NCBI GenBank assembly: GCA_002914805.1
Contig: JXTB01000125.1
Coordinates: 542,775-606,774 of the forward strand
From: Parasponia andersonii
Taxonomy: Eukaryota > Streptophyta > Magnoliopsida > Rosales > Cannabaceae
Reading direction: 5' to 3'
DNA length: 64,000 bases
The translations under genes were made by a program, and so were the position numbers. The notes under the pieces were generated by a model. It saw only the letters and a program-made list of their open reading frames with translations, was not told the origin of the DNA and ran no database searches. Positions 24,722 to 36,700 of the stretch are shown here, in pieces. Every line of letters begins with the position of its first letter. Within the stretch, counting starts at the first letter, position 1.

Positions 24722-27700
24722 CAGTAGGTTTTATACCTTTTACTGCCAAATTTTGTTGTTAATACTGCTGTCGTTGTTATTTAGATTCTACTATATTGGG
24801 ACTGATAAGGTTATTTTGCAAGCTAGGAGAACATAAGGGCGCTTTGGGTATGATTCGAATCCTTTACACCAAACGCGGCCCCCTAAATTTTCTCGGGTTA
24901 TATAATTCTTGAAATGTTGGTCATGGTAACTGAACCACACTGATTGATTTAAGTTCATTGTGAACTAAATAATAACTATTGAATTTCATTTTTTCCAATT
25001 GTGAGGAACGGATTTGGTATTATTATTATTATTTTCTGTTCCAAAAATTTTTGGAGATTGTTATATATTAATAGTATGTATGTATCTTTGAGTCTCATCT
25101 CTAAACACTGTTTTTCTGTGCTCCTCCTGTATCTCGAGCAGCTTAAAAAAAGAGGTAGGCAGAAAGGATCGAAAAACAAGCCGAACCGTCAAGTGGCACG
25201 AAGGCTTGGTGAAGCTACTCTGTATTATGGACATGGCCATTATGAAGAGGTAATGTGCTTAGTGAAACTTGTTTATCTGTTACTGCAGCATGATTTTGGG
25301 GTTTAGCTTAAGCAGTCGGTTCTAGCAAATATGCTTAGGTTTGCTTGATGGATTTCTAACATATATTTAAAATGAATTGTTCATCTTTTCTTGTCCAATT
25401 TTGAATTGTTCCTTTTGTCTTCTTGTTCTTCTTTGATTTTCTTGTTTCTGTTAGGCAGTCTTCTTTGTTTGATTACTTAAGTTGTATTCATATATTAGTC
25501 AGTGGATCCTGTTTTACTATTTTGTTCATAATAGTCTACAAAAAAAAAAAAAAAAGAACAGGAACACACTAATTCGGAAAAAAGAAAAAAAGGAAACTAG
25601 TCCTAAAAATTTGTCGATTGTCACTTCTCTTGCTTGATCTCTGGGATATAATACTTCACTCAAGTTTTGTCTTTTATTGCGCTCACCCCTTAATTTGGTA
25701 GATCAGATGTTTTACTGGGTCAGTTAATGTAATGAGTGCAAGGCATCATAACGTGGCAAATTTGAAATATCAAAATATGTAGATAGGAAATAGTGAATGA
25801 AGTGTCTCAACTAAGGACATAAGAAAAATAATAAACAAATGAAGTGGAAGAGTTCGGATTTACATTTTCCATGAAAGAAACCTTAACGTTTTGTTTAGGC
25901 TGTATTTAAGGGCTTGAATAATGGCCGGAGGCTAGAATTTCACAGATGTAGATTGAAGTGGAAAAAGGAGGAACATGATAAACTGATATAAAATATGACA
26001 TTTTGGCTTTACAATATTTGTAGGTCCTATTGATGATGTAAAGCTAAACCTTTGGATTGAGGTTTTTTTTTTCTTCCCCAGATGTCATGGGAAATGCTTA
26101 CAAGAGAAAGCAAGTGTAATTATAAGTTATTAAACAATTTTTTGATAATTTCGTGTTAGTATTTATCTATGGTTTCTCCTTGATATACTTTCCTAGACAT
26201 TTTGTCCTGAATTTGATTTTCTTCTTTGGTAGCATGCTATTTATCTACAGTAGTTGGATTTTCAATATGGTCGAAAAGTGTTGCTAGAAATGTGCTATAT
26301 CTAGCATATATCCTGTAATTGTATTGTTATATAAAAGTTATCTCAATTTATCTACATATCTGTGTTTGTTGTCTTTGCATTGCTGAGGTGTTTCACATGA
26401 ACTTTGCAGGCCATATCTGTGTTGCGTCAGATAGTTTTGCAAGCCCCAGTTTTGCCTGATGCATATCATACACTCGGACTTGTCCATGATGCAATGGGTG
26501 ACAAAAAGAGAGCCTTAAGTTTCTACATGCTTGCTGCACATTTAATGCCTAAAGATTCATCCCTTTGGAAGTTGCTGGTTTACTGGTCCATGTAAGGTTT
26601 TTTTACTATTGATATAGTTGTTTGAAACTACTCTTTATTTGTCTATGCCTATGTCTGTCCATATTTCACTGTGATAAAAGAAGTCTAGGTTCCTTGATTT
26701 GGTTGACATTTGATATGTCATTTTGCAAATTGTTGTTCTCCAAGAAAGTGGAAGGTAGCCTATGCTAAACTATTTTCCTATCAAAAAACAATAACCGATT
26801 CAACCCCTCAGGATTAAAGCCAAAAACGGGCTGATTTAGGTAGTCCTAATGTGCAAGTAAAATGCAAAAGGTCGGATATTTGTTCCTCTATTTAGTTTGG
26901 AGTGTGGCAGATTTTCTTGTGGGAATTGAATGTATTAAGAGTCATTTCAAGAAGATGTGCCTGTACTTTTGTCACGAGATATTTAGACGTATCAGCGTGA
27001 TACAGTGTGATTTGAAATAGAGTGATATATGCTGCTTTGTGCCTAGAGAGAAGAATTTTTAAGTAGTTAGGAAGAGCTGACCTTTCTACAGAATAGAGTT
27101 AAATACTGGATTTACTTACAGTTTGTGGTAATGCTTTCTCTTGATTTTGTTGGATTGAGTTGTTCTCCTTTAGTGGCTTTGTCCCGGGATGGTTATTCTT
27201 TGTAGAGGACTCTTTTTCTTATAGTTTTTTTTACTCTTTTCTTTTTCCTCCCGTAACAATGTTTTTCTGTTTCTTATCCAAGAAAAAAGAAAAAAGATGG
27301 GATAAGAATAAAAAGAAAACAAATTCATGAATTATGTTTCTATGTGTACATATATCAACTGCAGTGAAAAATATATGGACTGCGGTGAAAAGGGGTATAT
27401 TGATCAAGCAAATTATTGTCTTTCTAAAGCAATAAAAGCAGATCCGAAAGACATTCAGTTAAGATTGCATCGTGCATCACTCTATCTTGAGCGTAGAGAT
27501 TATAAAAAGGCTGCCGAATCCTATGATCAGATACATCGACTCTCTCCTGAAAATGTTGAAGCACTGAAGACAGGCGCAAAGGTTTTATTTCTTCCTTTTA
27601 TTGTTCTTTTTTCCACTGGGTGCTGTCTTTTTTGTTCCCTCTTTAAAATATTAACTTAAAGAAGGGTAATTAAGTACATATACCCATGATATGCTATGAG

Positions 27701-30700
27701 CTGGTTTTTTGTCAAATTGAGATATGCTTGTTTGTTTGTGTTAAGTTATTTGTATGACATACCCACGTTTGTATTTATATATTCATGGATTTATGGTCTT
27801 CCTTTGAATTATTGCTCAAGGGCGTTAATCTCTTTATAAATATTCATCTAATTTTGTATATTGGTTAAATCTTGTTGACTTCCCCCTCCCCATTTATAAG
27901 AAACATGTACTTCATTAAAAAAACTAAATGGAAAAAGATAACGGAGAAGATGTCATTGCACAGCATTAGTGAAAAAAAGCAAACACCTACCGAAGCAACA
28001 AAACTACCAAAGATCTTCCCAACTCATATGAATTAATGACGGGTTTCTTTTACTCCTTGATAGTAGAAATCCACTGCGACTCCCAGGGGTTTATCCAGAC
28101 CCAAATAAAAGCTTCATCCTTGTAAGTCTTAGAATCTCTTCTGCTTCTTCTCAACCGAATAAACAAAGCCAAGACTGCAGAATTTCAAATAAACAAGCCA
28201 AGAGTGCGGAATTCTTTTGGGAGTATTTTTAGATCAGTTTAATTACCAGTGTTTCTGCTAATTTATATCTGATTTTTTTTTTTTTTTGGGTATATCTGGT
28301 TGTTTTTCAAAATAAAGATTATTGAAGATGAGGACTAATTATGTAAGTGACAAACATGATATTTGCACATGTTCTCTCCTACAACAAAAATGGTTTACGC
28401 TGTTATTACTCGACAGATGCTTCCAATCTTTAAGACTCTAGTAATTGGAATTAGACTACATTTGTATGTTTTATTGATGTTCAATATGCTAGAATTTGTT
28501 TACTTTGGATGTGTTTGTGTGCTGATTTGCTCGGTTATTTATTGTTCTTGATTGGGTTTCTTTGATGTAATATTTGTTCCTTGATTTGTGGTGGATCCTA
28601 TCCTCCAATTTTGTGTTTCATTTCTCCACTCTTCTTTAATTATGTTTAGTGAAAGATTTTACAAAGCGGTCAAATGTGGACAAGCAGTCCACAACATCAC
28701 AACGAAACAAAACTAGAAAACCACCTTCCACTCCAATACATCATTTAACCAAAACAGCAACACAAAACTCAATTTTGTCCCAGGTAGACTCAATTTTGTC
28801 AAACATTCTCTTATTCCTCTGTATCTGTAGTGCCCAAAGAGATGCCAAAAAAATTTTGGATTCTTGAAAAAAGGAAGGGTTCAGCTGCTTCCAAAAGTTA
28901 ATAGTTTGGGTTATAGACATATACCTTGTCATTGTTCCTCAGTCCTAAATTTTGAGCCTTAGTGTTCTTAAGAAATTTTTGTTATAGTTTCTTTTTCTTA
29001 AAAAAATAATTTACTCTTCTTTTAGAGTTGATTTCCTTGCTTTCTCTTTCAGTTATACCAAAGATGTGGTCAGCTTGAACATTCCATCCACATACTCGAG
29101 GACTATCTTAAAGGTCATCCCACTGAGGGTGATTTAAGTGTAATTGATTTGCTGGCTTCCATATTGATGGAGACTAGTGACCATAATAAAGCTCTGCAGC
29201 ACATTGAACATGCACTGTCAGTCTACAGTTTGGGAAAAGACTTGTCTTTGAATTTGACTATTAAAGCGGGAATCTGTCATGCTCATTTAGGGAATATGCA
29301 GAAAGCAGAGGTTTGTTGCCAGCGTGGTCTAACATGCATACTTATTTCATTTATCCGGTACTGGTTGAGAATTGTGTTAATTAGAAGTAACAAGGAATAA
29401 TAAAATTGTATAGTTTGAATAAAACAAGTTGAATTTAATATCCGGTGGTAGACAACATAAAAATTATGCCTTTTGCCTTCTTTTTGGTTTTATAAGAGAA
29501 AGAAAAAACATTATCATTACACCACTGCAATCAAACGGGCCCTAAGAGAAATCATATAGAAAATGTGTGTGTGTGTGTGTTTTATTTTATATTTTATATA
29601 TTTTTTAAGGCTTTAAGATCAACTAAGCAATCTTCAGAAGATAAGTCGAAGATAAACCAAAAGTAAACTACAATATAATATAGAGAAAAGGAATCATACA
29701 CCAGGCAGAACATGGTAAAACTTTTTGAAACTATATAACTGTTATACAGCTTTAGTATAGTCATTTAGGAGCATTATCCGTGACATAAGTTATAACATCT
29801 GCTTCTTATTTGAAGTCATTTGTTTTCAAGGCATGCAATCTTTTGTTTAAAGTTTATTCACTGCTACATTAGATTTATTCTAGTGTCACTGAAGATTGCT
29901 GCATTTTCTCTTTCGAAGATTCTTTTTGGTGTTCTAGAAGGGGAGGATGCTGCTCATCATATTGACTTGGTCACTGAAGTTGCAGACTCCTTAATGAATC
30001 TTGGGCATTATGACTTCGCATTAAAGTATTATCTGGTGTTGGAAGGAATAGCTGGCAGTGACAAAGTAATAAATTCTTCTTTCTTTTCCTATCATTTCCT
30101 TTTTTTTTTTTTTGGGTTGAAAGTGCAAACTTATTCTCATGTTGCAAAAGAATCAAGGCACACAGGAGTCACACACATCGGTTGTGATGTGTACTCACCT
30201 GGACATTTCAGCTTATTTCAAGTTAATGTATTTCTGTGCATAGTAAGTCACTGGATCCTTGTGCTTAATGACTTGTTCTCAGCAAACAGTATATTTATAC
30301 ATGCAAATTTGTTTGGCTGTTAGTAAATTATATTAGTTTGTAGTATTCAGTAGTTAATGTAAGTTGTTTGAACTTTTTGTGATTGTGAAAGCTTCTGTGG
30401 ACTTTTTTAGGAGGAAATCATATTCTTTTTTGAAATTTTCCATTATTACTTATTAGGAGGCTACTAACTTTGAGTTAACATTTTCAGCACTCCTAGCATA
30501 CTGATAAGAATTGTTGTTTGGCAAAAACTAGTTGACGTGTGAGATTTGTTGGCAAGAGAATGCTTTGCTTAGACTTGATGTTATTTTCATTGAATGTAGG
30601 GATGTGCTTTATTGTGTCTAAGACTCTACATTAACACATTACACTGAATCTCATATCTACTTTTGATGCATGGGTGCTGGCATGCAGGGGTCAACATATT

Positions 30701-33700
30701 CCTAAAAGCCCGACCCAGCCTGAACGCCTTGAAAGTGAACCTGAGACAAAACCCTGACTGAAACCAAACCTTCTTCGGCTCAGTTTCAGTTAGGCATCAA
30801 CCCATTTTTTTGAAAAAGGAAAATAATGTTTTTCCTTGTACATTTAGGCCATTATATTGTCTAAAATAATGTCCAAAATTTATTTTTAGTTAGATGAAAA
30901 AACCCCAGAAAGAATTATACATATGGGCTTCATATCTCTTTTTCATTGTTCCCCCAAAGCCCAATAACATAAATCTCAAATCTGATCCGACCCAAATCCT
31001 ACTCGGTTGTCTGTCACCTTCCTGAAACCTGAACCCTTGAAAAACATGTTCAAAAATGCAATTTTTTCATGCATACTTAAATAAATTTTGTTTTTATTGC
31101 AGGGATCTTTACATCTAAAAATCGCTCATTGTTACCTATCCTTGAAAAATAGAGTACAAGCAATTATGTTCTTCAAGAAAGGTAATTATCTCTTGGGTAT
31201 TGGGAATCTTTTATGCAAACTGAACAAGACCAAAAGCAGATGATACATTTTTGTTTCGTAAACATTTTTTTTTTTTCCGATCTTGTACTTCTCTATTTGG
31301 CATTTCGAGTTTGGACTTCCATTTTTTTCAGGAAAGGGAAAGAAAAAATTATTCAAAGAGGAGAAAATATATGAATTAAGGAGAAAAAGTTGTCCTCACT
31401 AGGAAATAAAACAGTCAAGCCAAATACAAAGTTAATTAGATTATAGTCTGTCCATATATTTCTCAGGCCACAAGGTTGTGGACTTCAGTTTTGGCTGAAT
31501 ATTTCTTTGAGCTTTTAAAATTGAAATTTTCTGAAGGATTGGTCTTTTGTTTATTTATTTTTATGAATTTTTACCATATTTCTGCATTTTTATTCTTCCA
31601 ATTTTACCTGCATTTATTTATTTCTTTTATTTTTCATTATTTTTTATATTTTTAATTCTCAGACATAATATCATATGCTATTCTGTTTGTTAATATTTTA
31701 ATGTTCTTGTGCTTTCAGTTTAACTCGGTTTACTTGTTTCTACTTTGTTCTGCAATTATTAACTAGTTTCAATTCAGGTCTAGAAACACTTGCTGACAAT
31801 ATTGATGCTCGATTATCCTTGGCTTCACTTCTTCTTGAACAAAGTAAAGATGATGAAGCAATTTCCTTGCTGTCTCCCCAATACGGGTTAGGTATCTTTT
31901 GTTTCTAACATTGGTATACTTTACCGGTTCTCTTTTCGAGCCAGAAATAATCATATATTGTCTTGTGTTTCTTATATGCAGTATATAATGATCAACATCC
32001 TGTGAAATCTAAACCCTGGTGGTTGCATGAAAAAGTAAAAGTAAAGATTTGCTCTATCTATAGATCTAAGGGGATGCCTGAGGAATTTGTTAATGCAATC
32101 TATCCTCTGGTTCGTGAATCATTATATTGCTTTGAAACTCGAAAACGAAAGGTGATCTTTGTTTTATTGTGCGTTCTTTTGAAAATTGTTCAACTAAACA
32201 TGAAAACTCGCTTTAACTTATTCCGGTTTTCCCTTGTAAAGTTTGGGCCTCTGTCTCTCTCTTTTTCTATATATATATATGTTGTATGTTGTTTTGGAAC
32301 TTGTTCAATTAGACATGAAAACTCGCTTGACCTTATTTTTGGCTTTCCAATTTAATGTAACACACATCTTTAGTTGTCAGTTTAGCTCTGGAGGTGCTTG
32401 AATCCAAATGTAGTCAGGATTTGTAGATGAAGAATGGGTGTTTTACTCTGATTTTGCTTCATTTTTGCTTCTCCCAGGAATTTCTCTCTTGATTCTTTTG
32501 TTTCCATTAGTAGTCCGAATTCGAAGTGGAGATATTGTTCCTTGAATTATACAAGGCAATTAGTCCAGCACTCAGGGTTTTTGACTTTAGTGAATTTAAA
32601 AGTCCGTTATAAGATGGTTTTGTCATATATTATGTGACATAGTTATTATCGATTACATGATCAAATTGTCACACTACATGACACTTGAGCATTTTTATCT
32701 TTTCACAGAGGATAATGCTATGTGTCCTAACAAGTTTACCAAAATTTTTGTACCAACACATGTGGCAAGTGAATTGTCGCCATTCAATTAGTGCATTGGA
32801 ACTTACCACAAATAAATTTCAAACCATTCATCAATTAAATGGTAACAATTCACTTGCTACATGTGGTGGTATTAAAATTTTAGTTAACTTTTTGGGATAC
32901 CTAGCATCATCCTTTTATTCCGTCCTATGGAAGAAGTGTTATGTTATCCCATAATTTGCCATTGAGGAGCTTTGATTGGCTGCATTACCTAATTATGGCC
33001 AGACTTATGGAGAACACGATGGTTCTTGTCTTTAGCTGTTTATTTATAAAATTCTTTCCTTATATGTGAATGCTAAAGTGAACTAATTATGTGAATGAAA
33101 TGAAAGAAAAGCAATCATAAGGAAAAAAAAAAGGAGAAAAAAATACTAGCATGCTGCTGTTATAGGAAGTTTAATGTAAATGCAACTTTCTTCAATTGTT
33201 CAGTCCGTGACCAAAAGCCTATGCTTAGTTGATGAAGTTTAAATGTTGATAAAAAGTGCAGTGTCAAGGGTTGAACTAATAAAGTAGCAATGTATTTTTC
33301 TGAGTGCAAGAATATTAAACAGACACGGGATGTATGCTGCACTAATGTCGATTGAGAAAAGCCTATTGGTTGGCATGCTGAATTGGAATACCTGCTAAGG
33401 AAGAAAAAAGAATAGGCTTTGAACGTTTAGGACACATCCATCATGTCTGATCTTGATGGATTTTACGTACTGTAGTGCTTTTGTTCTTTTTCTTTTGGTT
33501 TCTCTTTTCGATTGCAAAAAAGAGCTATTTTTTTCTTTGGTTCCTAGTTTCTTTAATAAAAATTCCTTTGTTCACAAAAGTAGACTAAAAGAGAAAGAAA
33601 GTAGTTGTTAAGGAAAATATCATTTATGGCAAGGACACTGAGCATAAGAATTGTTTGTAAGTGTTGTCTTTATTGGACTTATCACGTGTAGAAGACCTTT

Positions 33701-36700
33701 GTCCTGTTTGGCATAGCTTCCAAAGATTTTTCAGACCTTAAAAGTCACTTTTAGCAGTGTTTGGATATATTATTAGAAGATCTTCTTTTGTTTAAAAGAT
33801 CTTTTTTAAGAAGTATGGATCTACCATCTTTTCTAGGAAGATCTTTTAAAATTTTTATTTTAAGAAGTAAAAGTTATGATAAACGGGCCAGAGTTGAATA
33901 CAGTGAGCTGCAGTTGTAGTTTCCCAGGCAGCATATTTCACACAATCTATGTATTAGGTGATTCTGGTATTCTCATCTTGCTTCTTCTTTCTTGTATTGA
34001 TCCTCTGTGCTAGGGCTTGTTCTACCTGTTGTTCATTGTGCAAATTGTTATTATACTTGGAAGAATCATTATCATTTGAAAAATGAAGTTTGTATTGAAG
34101 CATGTAACTTGTGGTAATTTAGTGGAAGCTTCAAATGGTAAACTCTCAGTGGTCTATTTTTTGGCATGGTTCCTTTATTGTCCTTGATTCTTATGTTTGC
34201 TCATTTTAAGTTCTTATCGATTCTGTACCTTTAACTATGACGCTAATAGCTTTGAATTGATCTTCGTTTTAGGTTAAAGTGAGAAAGAGGCTCAGAATGA
34301 GAGATCTACATGAAAGAGTCAAAGTACTTGATAATCGTGGAGCTGATAACTTATTTCATGGATTTAGACCTGTAGCTTCTAGTGCAGACCTGTGAGTATT
34401 GAATTTAACATTGTGTCTCCATTACATATTTATACTTGTGTCTTTGATTCCTTTTTTGAATTTCATTTAGGACTTTTATTATACCATTTATCTTGACACT
34501 AGTGTTCTCCTTGTATGGGAGCTTTGCGTGTAAACATTTAATCAAAGTGTCTCTAATAATCGTAACCATGTGGTAGAGAGAGAGAGATGGGAGTGATCAA
34601 ATACTATAAGATGCTTTGTAATACATCTCTTGTACATAGATATGCAAAGTTTTCACCTACTAAAATGATGTTACTTTTTAAATTAATTGTTCATAGTTTC
34701 TTCCTTGTTGTATGTGGTCTGAAATGTGGAGGTTTCTGTCCATGGTGCCAGTTACTCATCATGCATATGTATGCACATATATATGATCTTTCTCGTTTTG
34801 TTCATCATTTTTTAACCAATCAACTTATTTCCATACCCTGTAAATTTAAAAAAAAAAAGGGTTAAAGCTGGCAGAGCAAAGAAGTTGCTTCAGAAGAAAG
34901 AGGAAGAGAAAGCCAAGGCACTTGCAGCTGGAGTGGATTGGCAATCTGACGATGACTCAGATGATGAGCCTTTGGTATACTAATTTACTTGTGAATTGTA
35001 CACGGTCCATATTTTGAGTAGCAAATTATTAGACTTGGGCATTAGTGAATTATCTACAATGTCTGTTTTATCTACAGTTACGAGAACATAGAGAAGCTCC
35101 CTTACCTAATCTTCTTAAAGATGATGAGCATCATCTTCTTGTCATCGATGTAAGTACTATTTCCTTTGTTTATCCTTCCTATGCAAAGGATTTCTTCTTT
35201 AACTTCTCATGTACGGAGCTTTTTTTTAAATCATTTTTTTATAAAAAATAAATTAATTAATATAAACACATTCCTATTCACATAATCTCTTTGACATTTT
35301 CTTCATAGTTGTGTAAGGCATTGGCCACCTTGCAAAGATATTCAGACGCATTAGAGATTACGAGTCTCACTCTGAGATTGGCAAATAACATTTTGTCTGC
35401 TGAGAAGAAGGTGGAGCTTCGGATCCTTGGAGCTCGTAAGACTTGCACATCATCATTATTATTATTGTTATTTTGTCTAGGAAGTCAAAACATTTATGCT
35501 AGACCTGAACAAAAATCCCTTGACTCTAATCAGCGGATATGTATATTCCTCTCTTTCTCGATCCTTTTACTGTTTGGATCTGGCTAATATATACATATTT
35601 TTTAACAGAACTAGCCTACAACATTACGGATCCTAAGCACAGTTTCAACTATGTGAAATACATTGTTCAGCAGCACCCGTACAGCATTGCTGCCTGGAAC
35701 TGCTACTACAAAGTGATCTCAAGGTATTGAAATTATTTTTATGTGCATATCATTTCGATATTCTTTTTCCTTATAATATATGGCTTTAGTGTTCAGGTGT
35801 TCGTCCTTCGTTATTTTTGTTATGATTTAATCAATTTTTTCTTTGCTGTTTTTAGATTGGAGAATCGTGATACAAGACATTATAAGTTTCTGCAAAGTAT
35901 GCAAGGAAAACTCAAAGATTGTGTTCCACCGATTCTTATTTCTGCACATCAGTTTACAAGTGGTAGCCATCATCAAGATGCTGCAAGAAAATATCTTGAA
36001 GCCTATAAACTATTACCACAGAGTCCCTTGATTAATCTCTGTGTTGGTATGATTTCTTCTCTTTTGGCTCTTCAAATTTGAGTACCATGTAATATACATA
36101 CTTCAACATAAATTACAAAACAAAATAAGCACTCGTTTTTCCTGCAGGAACTGCTTTAATCAACTTGGCACTGGGATTCAGACTTCAAAATAAGCATGAG
36201 TGTCTTGCACAAGGCTTAGCCTTCCTATACAATAATTTAAGGCTTTGTGAAAGTAGCCAGGTTTGACTTTCTACCATTTAATTTTTTTGTGTTTATTTTT
36301 GTCTGCACGTTGTTTATGTTTATGATGCAAGCTTCTTTTGTAAGGCCAGGATTTTTGATTTAGGGATGGGGCTAAGGACAAAATTATTGTAAAATTCTGG
36401 CTATTTGCACATGTTTAGCCTTTATAGCTACACAGAACTTTAAGCTGAGTACCTCATTTAACTTGTTGAAAATCTGCTGTGTTCATCCTAACTTTACTCG
36501 TTTTTCTTTATTGGAACCACTGAAAAATTTTATTGATTAAGAAAAGGAGATACAAAAGTGGGTGAGGTATCCTCAAGAGAAAGAAGAACTAGAAAATAAA
36601 CCAAAAGATTTCCAAAATGACCAAAGAGGAGGCGATAGAAACATTAATGGCCCCTCCAAACAAAAACTTTCAAACAACATCAACTTAACTTAAACCGAGT

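Noticed and set aside
24636..24836. Plus-strand frame with a poly-isoleucine run
   Set aside because: It is the (TAA)n microsatellite read in another frame, inside an intron.
31963..32355. 130-residue frame that looks like a complete small protein
   Set aside because: Its first part is one exon of the TFIIIC-subunit gene (31982-32151); the rest is intron read-through.
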